Shown: in pieces, positions 1-8,284 of the stretch | Numbering within the stretch: the stretch's first letter is position 1 | How the letters are laid out: each line of letters begins with the position of its first letter | Source of the DNA: Verrucomicrobiota bacterium | GTDB taxonomy: Bacteria > Verrucomicrobiota > Verrucomicrobiia > Chthoniobacterales > Terrimicrobiaceae | Assembly (NCBI GenBank): GCA_017305195.1 | Contig: JAFKMU010000040.1 | Span: forward strand, 62,001 to 126,000 | Reading direction: 5' to 3' | Length of the DNA: 64,000 nucleotides | The notes under the pieces: generated by a model | What the model was told of the DNA's origin: nothing | The model's database searches: none | The model's input: only the letters and a program-made list of their open reading frames with translations | Position numbers and translations under genes: made by a program

Positions 1-768
1 GTTGTCATCATTCTCGGTATCGTCGAAGGCCTTACCGAGTTCATTCCGGTTTCATCCACTGGCCATCTTCTCATCGTCGAGCATTGGCTCGGCGCGAGGC
101 AGACGGACCTTTTCAATGTCGTCATCCAGTGTGGCGCGGTCATCGCGGTCCTGCCCTTGTTTCGCAAGCGGATCGAGATGATGCTGCGCTGGCGGGAAGC
201 CGCCAGCCGGGACCTGACGCTCAAGACATTCGCGTGCTTCTTCATCACGGGAGTAGGCGGGCTCATTCTCGACAAACTAAACTTCCAGCTACCGGAAACG
301 GTCTTCCCCGTGGCGATCGCGCTGATCGTCGGCGGTGTGATCTTCATCGTCGTTGAGGGCTTGCTAAAAGGTAAATCGCTCGGCTCCGACATTACCTGGC
401 TCATCGTGGTCGCGGTCGCGGTCGGCCAGCTCCTTGCCGCCATCTTTCCCGGTCTCTCCCGCTCTGGATCGACGATCATCATCGCCATGATCCTCGGCCT
501 CAGTCGTGGCGCGGCCACGGAGTTCTCCTTCCTCGTTGGCATCCCCACCCTGCTCGCAGCTGGCGTCCTCAAGATTTCCAAGGAACTGAAGGTCGGCGGA
601 CACGAGGATTGGTTCCTTCTGATCCTCGCGACGGTCGCCTCTGCCATTGTCTCCTTCCTTGCGGTGAAGTGGCTGTTGCGCTACGTGCAGAGCCATACGT
701 TCGTCAACTTCGGCATCTACCGCATCGTCGTAGGTCTCGTGCTTCTCTGGGCGCTCTGGCCGAAATAA
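1..768 (+). CDS. uppP: Undecaprenyl-diphosphatase UppP/BacA (5' end missing)
   Basis: Integral membrane phosphatase that converts undecaprenyl diphosphate to the monophosphate carrier used in peptidoglycan and O-antigen synthesis. Reading frame 1 is open from the first base and starts with the family motif EGLTEFIPVSSTGH; a second motif, FPGLSRSGSTI, lies around residues 150-160. Both are the hallmark catalytic-site segments of BacA. Several hydrophobic helices follow and the protein ends in a typical short tail (WALWPK). About 10-15 N-terminal residues lie upstream of the window. The next gene starts on the base after the stop codon, suggesting cotranscription. Confidence 0.96.
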   Translation, partial: VVIILGIVEGLTEFIPVSSTGHLLIVEHWLGARQTDLFNVVIQCGAVIAVLPLFRKRIEMMLRWREAASRDLTLKTFACFFITGVGGLILDKLNFQLPETVFPVAIALIVGGVIFIVVEGLLKGKSLGSDITWLIVVAVAVGQLLAAIFPGLSRSGSTIIIAMILGLSRGAATEFSFLVGIPTLLAAGVLKISKELKVGGHEDWFLLILATVASAIVSFLAVKWLLRYVQSHTFVNFGIYRIVVGLVLLWALWPK

Positions 769-1176
769 ATGGAAACCATCATTCCCGATCTGCAGGCTGC
801 CGTACTCTGCGAAGACGTCCGCGCGGAAGTCAGCGGCCAGCAAACCCTCGTCGGGATCATCGGGCTCATCCCCGCTCCGACCACGCCGATCGGGTTCTTC
901 AAGCTCTGCATCTGGACTCGCTGGTGCGGCGGAGTCGGCCGGTTCAAGCAACGCTCTCTCATCCTGGATAGCGAAAGCGACCAGCCCATCGCCCAAAGCG
1001 AGGTGGAGTTTTCGCTGACCGGACTGGATTCCCATGCGACGAATGTCCATGTGCTCGGCGGCATCCAATTTCCGAAATACGGCATCTATCACGTCGAGAT
1101 CCGAATCGACGATGAACTCAAGCTCCGGTTTCCACTGCCGGTCGTGCGCCCGCAGCAGAACGTCGGCGCGAACTAA
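769..1176 (+). CDS. Small uncharacterised protein (DUF6941-like)
   Basis: A 135-residue protein with no signal peptide or membrane segment. It begins METIIPDLQAAVLCEDVR, is rich in beta-strand-like stretches, and resembles the small bacterial family annotated as DUF6941, which has no established function; that assignment is from memory of the motif and is tentative. The ATG directly follows the uppP stop codon (TAAATG), so it is probably the second gene of a uppP operon. Opposite-strand frames here are shadows. I cannot assign a reaction. Confidence 0.75.
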   Translation: METIIPDLQAAVLCEDVRAEVSGQQTLVGIIGLIPAPTTPIGFFKLCIWTRWCGGVGRFKQRSLILDSESDQPIAQSEVEFSLTGLDSHATNVHVLGGIQFPKYGIYHVEIRIDDELKLRFPLPVVRPQQNVGAN

Positions 1177-1182
1177 ATCGCT

Positions 1183-1953
1183 CTAGAGCTCGATCTGCTC
1201 ACCATCGTCGGGCAGGTAAACCGAGTCAACCTGATCCAGTTTTTCGCTGCACTGGAGCCGGATCGCGGCTCGATCCAGCCCTTCGCGCTCGACGATGTGA
1301 GTGAGGCAAAGCGTACCGACCTTGGCCGTGGCGAGCACCGCCAGCAATTCCGCAAGCGACAGGTGGGCCAGTTCGCAGATAAGCAGGTCGACAGGCTCCG
1401 CCAGAAGCGGCTCAAGGTCTTTGGCCCCTCCAATGTCCCCTGTATAGACGATCCGTTTTCCTTCGACCCGGATGTCGAAAGAAAACGCCTCCAGCGATTT
1501 ATCCTGAAGTTCGTCCTGATAGCGGTCCAGATGGCTGGTATGTCGCGGGAGGACAGATGCGCCCTGAAACTCCACCGGCTCACCCGCTTTCCACGTAAAA
1601 ATCTCCAGCGGAAACCTCAAGTGCTCGACCGGGAGCAACGATGCCCGCAGCCAAGCCCGGAGCGGCTCGACCAGATGCGCTGGCAGGCCGAGAGGCAAAG
1701 CGCGGCTACGACGACGCAATTTACTCGCCTGCAACAACATGGGCAACCCAGCCGTGTGATCACAATGCGCGTGTGTAATCCACACCGCGTCCAGATCATC
1801 GAGAGCAAAACCCCGGCTGAGGAGCGAATAGGTGCATGGTTCCCCGGCGTCGAGGAGGATGCGGGCGCCCTCCGTATGCAGGAGGATACTGGTTTGGAAG
1901 CGTCCCGGAGCCCCTCCGCCGTGTCCTGTGCCGAGGAATGTGATCGTCGCCAT
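1183..1953 (-). CDS. MBL-fold metal hydrolase, RNase Z-like
   Basis: A 256-residue metallo-beta-lactamase-fold protein. It begins ATITFLGTGHGGG, typical of the ribonuclease Z/arylsulfatase-type branch, and carries the metal motif HAHCDH (H61, H63, D65, H66), with later ligands likely at H in ILPRHTSH-like and TGD segments and the C-terminal LTHIVERE. The ATG at 1953 was chosen over a longer frame because the MBL fold begins exactly there. It is divergent from the M23 peptidase gene and convergent with the gene ending at 1176. Whether it processes tRNA or small-molecule esters cannot be told from sequence; the RNase Z exosite arm is not obvious. Confidence 0.85.
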   Translation of the reverse strand: MATITFLGTGHGGGAPGRFQTSILLHTEGARILLDAGEPCTYSLLSRGFALDDLDAVWITHAHCDHTAGLPMLLQASKLRRRSRALPLGLPAHLVEPLRAWLRASLLPVEHLRFPLEIFTWKAGEPVEFQGASVLPRHTSHLDRYQDELQDKSLEAFSFDIRVEGKRIVYTGDIGGAKDLEPLLAEPVDLLICELAHLSLAELLAVLATAKVGTLCLTHIVEREGLDRAAIRLQCSEKLDQVDSVYLPDDGEQIEL

Positions 1954-2047
1954 GCGCAAAGTGCTACGCCGACTCCGGGGGGACAAGCAAGCGAGGAGCC
2001 CGAAAAGGTTGCAGCCCCGCACGGTCACAACTAGAAATTACGTGGTA

Positions 2048-2791
2048 ATGTCTTCCCTGCGACGACACGGATTCTGGTTTTGTCTTTTGCTCCTCGTCGC
2101 GGGCCTGATCGCCGCGCCCCCGGTGCAGACGGCGCGCACCCGCGTGGCCGACGGCTTTGACCAGCCGGTGGGCAAGCCGGACGCCGATGGGTACTATAAA
2201 AGCCGGGGATTCCGCGCGAGATACCACATGGGCGAGGACTGGAATGGCGCGGAGGGTGGAAACACCGACAAGGGCAAGCCGGTGTACGCCACGGCAAATG
2301 GCTACGTCGTGCTCGCCCGGGACATGCGCATGGGCTGGGGCAACCTCGTCATCATCCGCCACGCGTTCATCGAGGAGGGAGCAATGAAGTTTGCCGACTC
2401 GGTCTACGCCCATCTCGACCGCATCATGATCAAGGAGAACCAGCAGGTCGTGCGTGGCCAGCAGGTCGGCACCATCGGCACGGCGCATGGGATGTATCCG
2501 GCGCACCTGCACTTCGAGATTCGCAAAAATCTCAATATCGGCTTCAACCAGCGCGGGTTTCCCCGCGACCTGACGTGCTACTACCTCCCCAGCGCCTTTA
2601 TCTCCACCCGGCGCAAGCTGCCCGGTGCAGGCCGGAGCGTGATGATTCCCATCAACACCTTCAGCGTTGAGCCAAAGAACGCTCCTTCCTCCGACGATGC
2701 GCCGAAGAGCCTGCTGAAGGACAAACCGAAACCGGATGGCAACAAGCCCTTCCGCGTCAACCGATTCGACGACCTTTTCTCCTCACCTTGA
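2048..2791 (+). CDS. Exported M23-family metallopeptidase
   Basis: A 247-residue LytM/M23 endopeptidase expected in the periplasm, acting on peptidoglycan cross-links. A signal-like hydrophobic stretch covers residues 8-23. Zinc-site motifs are visible: H60-x3-D64 (YHMGED), H122 in YAHLD and the HLHFE motif (H153, H155), so it looks catalytically intact. A C-terminal tail after residue 200 is proline and lysine rich. The ATG at 2048 places the signal peptide at the N-terminus; a longer upstream frame overlaps the divergent MBL gene. The last bases TTGA overlap the TTG start of lpxI. Confidence 0.9.
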   Translation: MSSLRRHGFWFCLLLLVAGLIAAPPVQTARTRVADGFDQPVGKPDADGYYKSRGFRARYHMGEDWNGAEGGNTDKGKPVYATANGYVVLARDMRMGWGNLVIIRHAFIEEGAMKFADSVYAHLDRIMIKENQQVVRGQQVGTIGTAHGMYPAHLHFEIRKNLNIGFNQRGFPRDLTCYYLPSAFISTRRKLPGAGRSVMIPINTFSVEPKNAPSSDDAPKSLLKDKPKPDGNKPFRVNRFDDLFSSP

Positions 2792-3600
2792 GCACGCCCG
2801 ACTCCCTTTTCCTCATCGCCGGAAGCGGCAAATACCCCGGCCTCGTCATCGCGGAAGCCCGCGCTGCCGGGGTGGGCAGGATTTCTCTCGCAGCCTTCGA
2901 GGGCGAGACGGAGCAGTCGACGATCGACGCGGCGGACGACGTGCGCATGCTCCGTGTCGGCCAGCTCGGCAAGATGCTCGATGCCGCGAAAAAATCCGGC
3001 GCGCACCACGCGATGATGGCCGGGCAGCTTGCGCCGAAGAATCTCTTCGACCTGCGTCCCGACCTCCAGGCCCTCATCCTCCTGGCCAAGCTCAAGCGCC
3101 GCAACGCCGAGACGCTCTTCGGCGAAGTGGCCAACCAACTGGCCAAGATCGGCGTGGAACTCCTGCCCGCCCTCACCTTTCTCGACAAGCACATCGCTCC
3201 GCAGGGGCACATCGCAGGCCCGGCGCTGAAAAAACGCCATGTCGAGGACGTTCAGTACGGGTATGAAATCGCCAAGGAAAGCAGCCGCCTCGACATCGGG
3301 CAGACCGTCGTCGTGCGCAATGGCACGGTGCTCGCCGTGGAAGCCTTTGAAGGCACCAACGAGTGCATCAAGCGCGGCGGAGCTTTAGGGCGCGACGGCA
3401 GCACTATGGTCAAGGTCTCCAAGCCCGGTCAGGACATGCGCTTTGACGTTCCCGTCGTCGGAGAACTCACCATCGAAACGGCGAAATCCGCCAAAATCAG
3501 AATCATCGGAGTAGAAGCCGGCCGCACTCTGCTCCTCGACCGCCCGCGCGTGAGCGCCGCGGCGGAAAGCGCCGGCATCACCATCTACGGAATATCATGA
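2788..3600 (+). CDS. lpxI: UDP-2,3-diacylglucosamine pyrophosphatase LpxI
   Basis: A 270-residue cytosolic enzyme that hydrolyses UDP-2,3-diacylglucosamine to lipid X in lipid A synthesis, the LpxH alternative in many non-gamma-proteobacteria. It shows the LpxI N-terminal motif LIAGSGKYPGLV and the C-terminal domain segment with AFEGTNECIKRGG, and has family length. The start is TTG at 2788 inside the stop of the M23 gene (TTGA), implying translational coupling; no ATG fits the N-terminal motif. It overlaps the next gene by ATGA. The lpxI/dehydrogenase/lpxB order fixes its role in lipid A synthesis. Confidence 0.93.
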   Translation: MSTPDSLFLIAGSGKYPGLVIAEARAAGVGRISLAAFEGETEQSTIDAADDVRMLRVGQLGKMLDAAKKSGAHHAMMAGQLAPKNLFDLRPDLQALILLAKLKRRNAETLFGEVANQLAKIGVELLPALTFLDKHIAPQGHIAGPALKKRHVEDVQYGYEIAKESSRLDIGQTVVVRNGTVLAVEAFEGTNECIKRGGALGRDGSTMVKVSKPGQDMRFDVPVVGELTIETAKSAKIRIIGVEAGRTLLLDRPRVSAAAESAGITIYGIS

Positions 3601-4571
3601 ACACGCTTCGCACAGGAGTGGTCGGTGTCGGCCACATGGGCATCAACCACGCCCGAGTTTACTCGGAACTCAAGGACTCACAGCTCACCGCCGTCTACGA
3701 TGCCGATCCCGGCGTCGCCCAAAGCGTCGCCAGGAAATACAAGACCCATGCCGCGGCCACGCTCGAGGAGTTTGCCTCGCTCGTCGATGCCGCGACCATC
3801 TGCACGCCGACGACGACACACTACGAGATCGGCAAGTATCTCCTGGAGCAGGGAAAACATCTCCTCATCGAGAAGCCGATTGCCGACACGCCGGAGGCAG
3901 CGCGCGGATTATCCGAGCTGGCCGCGCAGAAAAGCTGCGTATTGCAGGTGGGCCATATCGAGCGCTTCAACCCCGTGCTCGCCGCGCTTGAGCAGAAGCT
4001 GCAAAACCCGCGCTTCCTCGAGGTCACGCGTCTTTCCCCCTTCCCCAACCGCAGCACGGATGTCGGCGTGGTGCTCGACCTGATGATCCACGACATCGAG
4101 ATCATCCTGCATCTGGTGAACAGTCCCGTCGTGAGCATGGACCCCGTGGGCATCGCCGTGCTCAGCAAGGGCGAGGACATCGCCAATGTGCGATTCCATT
4201 TCGCGAACGGCTGCGTGGCCAATGTCACCGCCAGCCGCATCAGCCGCGACAAGGTACGCAAGATCCGCGTCTTCCAGGAAAACGCCTATCTCTCGCTGGA
4301 TTACCAGAAGCAGGACGGCGTGATGTTCCGCCTCGTCGAGGGCAAGAAGGGCAAGGAGATCGTGCGTGAAAACGTCGAGGTCCAGCGTGGCGAACCGCTC
4401 ATGATCGAACTCGAGTCCTTCGTGCGTTGCGCCCGCGAAGGGGCCAAGCCCAAGGTCTCGGGCGGGCAGGCCGCCGACGCGCTGGATATCGCACTGGAAA
4501 TCACGCGCCGCATTCAGGAAGCCGACCCACGGAAAAACGCCGCCGCCGCTGCGGCGCTGGCCACCTCGTGA
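3597..4571 (+). CDS. Gfo/Idh/MocA-family dehydrogenase, GnnA-like
   Basis: A 324-residue NAD(P)-dependent sugar dehydrogenase. Rossmann motif GVVGVGHMG is at residues 7-15, the family EKP motif at 92-94, and LMIHDIEI supplies the catalytic His-Asp region. It sits inside an lpxI/lpxB operon with 4-bp overlaps on both sides (ATGA and GTGA). In Acidithiobacillus and Leptospira, GnnA oxidises the 3-OH of UDP-GlcNAc and GnnB then aminates it, giving amide-linked lipid A; in some of those genomes gnnA/gnnB lie among lpx genes. No aminotransferase is present here, so the GnnA role is an inference from family and location. Confidence 0.85.
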   Translation: MNTLRTGVVGVGHMGINHARVYSELKDSQLTAVYDADPGVAQSVARKYKTHAAATLEEFASLVDAATICTPTTTHYEIGKYLLEQGKHLLIEKPIADTPEAARGLSELAAQKSCVLQVGHIERFNPVLAALEQKLQNPRFLEVTRLSPFPNRSTDVGVVLDLMIHDIEIILHLVNSPVVSMDPVGIAVLSKGEDIANVRFHFANGCVANVTASRISRDKVRKIRVFQENAYLSLDYQKQDGVMFRLVEGKKGKEIVRENVEVQRGEPLMIELESFVRCAREGAKPKVSGGQAADALDIALEITRRIQEADPRKNAAAAAALATS

Positions 4572-5755
4572 AACGCACCATCTGGGTCGTCGCCGGGGAG
4601 GCCAGCGGCGACGCTCGCGGCGCGGAATTGCTCCGAGCCCTTCACCAGCTCGACCCCGACCTGACCTTTGTCGGCGCCGGCGGGCCAAAGATGGCAAAAT
4701 ACGCCTCCGCGCCTTTCGACAACTGGATCGCCGAGGCCGGAGTGCTCGGCCTCTGGGATGTGCTGAAAAACTACGGGTACTTCCGCGGGAAGTTCGACGC
4801 CATGCTGCGCGACATCGACCGCATCAAGCCCGACGCCGTGCTGTTCGTCGACTATCCAGGCTTCAACCTGCGCATGGCCAAGGCGCTGCGCAAGCGGGGT
4901 TATCCCGGGAAAAATCTCTATTACGTCAGCCCGCAGGTCTGGGCATGGAATCGCGGACGCATCAAGAAGATGGCTCCGATTCTGGACCTGATGATCTGCG
5001 TCTTCCCCTTTGAGCAGCCCATGTACGAGGCCAGCGGACTGCATACGGTTTTCACCGGTCATCCGCTGCTGGAGATGCTGGAGGCGGAGCAAACCCACCA
5101 GCCGCGCGAGACCGATCTGCTCGGGCTTTTCCCCGGCAGCCGCGAGCGCGAGGTGAAGCGCAACTTTCCCGCCATGATCGAGGCCTGCCGGATCGTCCGG
5201 GAGAAGCGCCCGCAAACGCGATTCGAACTCGCCTCGGCGTCCGACTCCCAGGCCGCGCAAATGCGCGCGGTGGCCGGAGATTTTCCCCTTACGATCCGCG
5301 TCGGCACGGCGCACGAGCTGATGCAGCGAGCCACGGCGGGTATCGTGTGCTCCGGCACGGCCACACTGGAGGCAGCCTTCTTCGGCCTGCCGTATTGCCT
5401 GATCTACAAGGCTGCCTGGCTGACCTTTGAAGTCGGCCGCCGCCTCGTCGATGTCGACTGCCTGGGCATCATCAACATCCTCAACAACTATATCCAGAAT
5501 CCGCCTCCCGATCCGAGACTCCCGGCCAAGGCCTCGCCGCACGTGGTGCGCGAGTTCATCCAGCACTTTGCCACTCCTCCGGCTCTGGCGGAGGAGGCGC
5601 TGCGGCTGCTCTCCAGCGAGCAAGCCCGTACAGAACTCACCGCCAAAGTCAGCGCCATCGTGAATTCCCTCGACGCCCACGGTGCGAGCGAACGCGCCGC
5701 GCGGGCGATACTTGATCATCTGCCGCAAATCGGGGCATCATCGGCCCACGCCTGA
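4568..5755 (+). CDS. lpxB: Lipid-A-disaccharide synthase LpxB
   Basis: A 395-residue peripheral membrane glycosyltransferase (family GT19) that joins lipid X and UDP-2,3-diacylglucosamine. It starts WVVAGEASGDARGAELL, the LpxB N-terminal signature, and contains YYVSPQVWAWN, LPGSR-like LFPGSREREV and the acceptor-side CSGTATLEAAFFG motif. The start is the GTG at 4568, overlapping the upstream stop (GTGA); this gives a length close to other LpxB proteins, while the longer upstream frame is a shadow. Last gene of the tightly overlapped lpx block; the HIT gene follows after 26 bp. Confidence 0.95.
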   Translation: MKRTIWVVAGEASGDARGAELLRALHQLDPDLTFVGAGGPKMAKYASAPFDNWIAEAGVLGLWDVLKNYGYFRGKFDAMLRDIDRIKPDAVLFVDYPGFNLRMAKALRKRGYPGKNLYYVSPQVWAWNRGRIKKMAPILDLMICVFPFEQPMYEASGLHTVFTGHPLLEMLEAEQTHQPRETDLLGLFPGSREREVKRNFPAMIEACRIVREKRPQTRFELASASDSQAAQMRAVAGDFPLTIRVGTAHELMQRATAGIVCSGTATLEAAFFGLPYCLIYKAAWLTFEVGRRLVDVDCLGIINILNNYIQNPPPDPRLPAKASPHVVREFIQHFATPPALAEEALRLLSSEQARTELTAKVSAIVNSLDAHGASERAARAILDHLPQIGASSAHA

Positions 5756-5781
5756 ACCGGCCGACCAACGAAACCGCACCT

Positions 5782-6300
5782 ATGAGCGAATCCTTTCCCC
5801 GCGAGCATCTCGAAGGCCTCTGGGCCCCGTGGCGTGTTGAGTATTTCGAGCACAAGGAAACCTCCGATCCCGATTTCCTTCTCACGGCGGCCAATGCCAC
5901 CGATGACGAGGCACACTTCGTTGTGACCCGGCGAAAGACCTGCTTTCTCATCATGAACAAGTACCCGTACTCCTCGGGTCACCTCATGGTGGTCCCCTAC
6001 CGCAAGATCAACCAGCTCGCGGACCTTACCGAGGAGGAAGTATTCGAAACCTGGAAGCTCTGCGTGCATGCCCAGCAACTCCTCACCATCTGTGTGCGAG
6101 CCCAGGGTTTCAACGTCGGGTGGAATATCGGACGCGCCGGCGGTGCGGGAGTGGACGACCATCTCCACATGCACGTGGTGCCGCGATGGGTCGGCGATTC
6201 CAACTTCATGACCACGATCAGCGGCGCACGGGTGATTCCCGAGGGACTGACTCCGCTCTACAAGCGCCTCCGCGAAGCCCAAAGCTCGCTCGAGGGCTGA
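5782..6300 (+). CDS. HIT-domain nucleotide hydrolase/phosphorylase
   Basis: A 172-residue histidine-triad protein. The triad DDHLHMHVVPRW lies at about residues 124-135, giving the H-x-H-x-H-hydrophobic pattern. The N-terminus, LWAPWRVEYFEHK, matches the Ap4A-phosphorylase-like HIT branch common in bacteria, and GFNVGWNIGRAGGAGVDDH is the conserved approach to the active site. It probably cleaves dinucleoside polyphosphates or nucleoside phosphoramidates; substrate is not determined by the sequence. It follows lpxB closely and may be cotranscribed. Confidence 0.93.
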   Translation: MSESFPREHLEGLWAPWRVEYFEHKETSDPDFLLTAANATDDEAHFVVTRRKTCFLIMNKYPYSSGHLMVVPYRKINQLADLTEEEVFETWKLCVHAQQLLTICVRAQGFNVGWNIGRAGGAGVDDHLHMHVVPRWVGDSNFMTTISGARVIPEGLTPLYKRLREAQSSLEG

Positions 6301-6314
6301 TTCTGCGTCCCCTG

Positions 6315-6911
6315 ATGAAGAAGCTGCTGGTCGGCCTGCTGCTTCTCTGGGCCATCTGGTGGTTTTTCCTGCGGGAACATCCGGCCAAGGAGCCTCCTGA
6401 GGGGTACCGCCTCGCGGACGAACCGGATCAGCAACTCGTCAGCGAGCCTGCGTGGCAGGCCAAGGGCTGGACCATCCGGCCCCTCGCCTCTTATGAGATG
6501 CGAGCGAGGGTGCTGGGCAAAAAGCGATACTATTTCGACGATACCGCCTCCCTCGCCCCGATCGACCTGGCCCTCGGCTGGGGCAGCATGTCCGACACCG
6601 CAGTGCTCGCGCATGTCTCGGTCAGCCAGTCGGGCCGGTGGTATGATTTTTATGCCGATGCCAACTGCCCCGCGTCGCTGGCCGACCTGGCAGTTCACAG
6701 CGCAAACGTTCACTGCATCCCCGCCACTGATGACGTTTACGACACCCTGAAGTCCCTGCGGAAAAACTCCCTGGTGAACCTCAAGGGCTACCTTGTGGAG
6801 GCCAGCCAGGGCGGAGGTCCGCCCTGGCGCAGTTCGCTGGAACGGGGTGATTCCGGCAACGGGGCCTGCGAAATTTTCTGGATTACCGAAGCGTACGAGT
6901 TCCCGCCCTAG
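6315..6911 (+). CDS. Small membrane-anchored or exported protein of unknown function
   Basis: A 198-residue protein whose first 21 residues (MKKLLVGLLLLWAIWWFFLRE) form a signal anchor or uncleaved membrane helix, leaving a soluble extracytoplasmic domain. The body contains a region rich in aromatic residues and two Cys about 50 residues apart, and ends in EIFWITEAYEFPP. I do not recognise a named family, though the ending resembles small periplasmic proteins with a conserved SLERGDSGNGACE stretch. The ATG at 6315 was chosen because it begins the hydrophobic helix; an upstream in-frame start would lie inside the HIT gene. Confidence 0.8.
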   Translation: MKKLLVGLLLLWAIWWFFLREHPAKEPPEGYRLADEPDQQLVSEPAWQAKGWTIRPLASYEMRARVLGKKRYYFDDTASLAPIDLALGWGSMSDTAVLAHVSVSQSGRWYDFYADANCPASLADLAVHSANVHCIPATDDVYDTLKSLRKNSLVNLKGYLVEASQGGGPPWRSSLERGDSGNGACEIFWITEAYEFPP

Positions 6912-6930
6912 CCGCTCCAGGCGTTTTTTT
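6904..6930 (+). terminator. Possible weak intrinsic terminator
   Basis: A short CGCC/GGCG stem with a 12-base loop followed by seven T residues, beginning within the last codons of the gene ending at 6911. The T-tract is convincing but the stem is only 4 bp, so termination strength is doubtful. Confidence 0.3.
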
Positions 6931-6997
6931 GCAACCGGACGCAGACTCGCATTGACGAGGGCGGGTCGCTTCTGTGCAAGCTCCGCCCATTCTCTGC

Positions 6998-8071
6998 ATG
7001 AAACGCCTCGCTCTCGTCTTACTCGTCCTGTTCTCGACGTTCCTTCCCGACGCCTGGAGCCAGAAAATCCACGTCGTCACCCGCAATATCGAGCCGTTCT
7101 CCTTTGAGCAAAACGGCAGGCGAGTCGGCTATGCCATGGATCTCTGGCAGGAAGTCGCTCGCGAGGCCGGGATCGACTATGACGTGCAGGTAGTGGGCAC
7201 GGCCCAGGAAATGGTCGACGCGCTGACCAACAAAACGGCGGATGCGGCGGTCGGTGCGCTGAGCGTCACCTCCAAGCGCGAGGAGATCATGGATTTCTCC
7301 CAGCCCTTTTATGAGTCCGGCCTCCAGATTCTCACCTCGGGGAAGACGGCTTCCATCGCCGACACCATCTTCCAGCTCGTCGGGAATCTCCTGAACTGGA
7401 AGCTCGTGGGGGCGTTCACCCTCCTGATCGTGGTGATGCTCGTCATCTCGCATCTCGTCTGGCTTTACGAACACAAGGTCAACGAGGATATGTGGCCCAA
7501 GAGCTACCGCCACGGTCTTTGGGAGTCCTTCTGGTGGACGGTCAGCACGCTGCTGGTCGGAGGAGCCGACAACAAGGGTCCGGTGGGAGTCGGAGGGCGC
7601 ATCGTCGCCATCGTGTGGATGCTGCTCAGCATCGTGCTGGTCTCCCTGCTCACGGCGTCATTCACCACCACGCTCACGGTCAACACGCTCAAGGGTGACA
7701 TTTCCGGACCGGGAGATCTGCCCGGTCGCGATGTGGCCACGATCACCGGAAGCACGGCCGCCAACTGGCTGGCCAATCATGGAGCCAATCCCAAGCCTTA
7801 CCCGACGCTCGCCGAGTGCATCACCGCGTTGAAGCGCAAGGAAGTCGCCGCCGTGGTCTATGACGCGCCGCTCGTCCAGTACGCCGTCTCCAAGGATGGC
7901 GATGAGAAGCTCCAGCTCGTCGAACCCGCCTTTGACCGGCAGAACTACGCCATCGGCCTCCAGCAGGACAGCCCGCTCCGCGAACGAATCAACCGCGCGC
8001 TGCTGTCTCTCTCTGAGACCGGCGCCAATACCGATCTCCAGAAAAAGTGGTTCGGCTCCGCTTCCGAATAA
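6998..8071 (+). CDS. Ionotropic-glutamate-receptor-like ligand-gated channel with non-canonical pore
   Basis: A 357-residue protein: signal peptide 1-21, first half of a periplasmic amino-acid-binding domain (about 22-115), TM1 (about 128-148), a pore loop (about 163-181), TM2 (about 190-212), then the second half of the binding domain. This is the GluR0-type layout. The pore filter reads TLLVGGADNKG instead of the potassium signature TVGYGD, so ion selectivity is likely different or the pore non-conducting. ATG 6998 begins the signal peptide; a GTG 24 bases upstream is in frame but less likely. A related channel with a true TVGYGD filter is at 24718-25818. Confidence 0.88.
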   Translation: MKRLALVLLVLFSTFLPDAWSQKIHVVTRNIEPFSFEQNGRRVGYAMDLWQEVAREAGIDYDVQVVGTAQEMVDALTNKTADAAVGALSVTSKREEIMDFSQPFYESGLQILTSGKTASIADTIFQLVGNLLNWKLVGAFTLLIVVMLVISHLVWLYEHKVNEDMWPKSYRHGLWESFWWTVSTLLVGGADNKGPVGVGGRIVAIVWMLLSIVLVSLLTASFTTTLTVNTLKGDISGPGDLPGRDVATITGSTAANWLANHGANPKPYPTLAECITALKRKEVAAVVYDAPLVQYAVSKDGDEKLQLVEPAFDRQNYAIGLQQDSPLRERINRALLSLSETGANTDLQKKWFGSASE

Positions 8072-8086
8072 GGAAGAGGAGATGAA

Positions 8087-8284
8087 CTAAAGTTCCGCGG
8101 GATTCCGTCTGACCGCAGCCTTCCGGGACATATCATCCTTGAAGGCGCAGGTTTTGCAGCCGCTGCTTTTCACGCCGCACGCACCGCAGCAGTCAATACG
8201 ACCGCGATGCCGTATCATTCGCCAGATCCACCAGATCGAAACCAGCAGGCTGGCCGAGACAAGGATTGCATCCAACAGATTCAT
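8087..8284 (-). CDS. FeoB-associated Cys-rich membrane protein
   Basis: A 65-residue protein: one N-terminal transmembrane helix (residues 5-24) followed by a cytoplasmic Cys cluster (CCGACGVKSSGCKTC). This matches the FeoB-associated Cys-rich family found downstream of feoB in many anaerobes and facultative bacteria, thought to assist Fe(II) uptake. It overlaps the feoB stop codon by ATGA (start 8284), so it is translationally coupled as the last gene of the feo operon. Longer frames upstream on this strand are inside feoB and are shadows. Confidence 0.9.
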   Translation of the reverse strand: MNLLDAILVSASLLVSIWWIWRMIRHRGRIDCCGACGVKSSGCKTCAFKDDMSRKAAVRRNPAEL

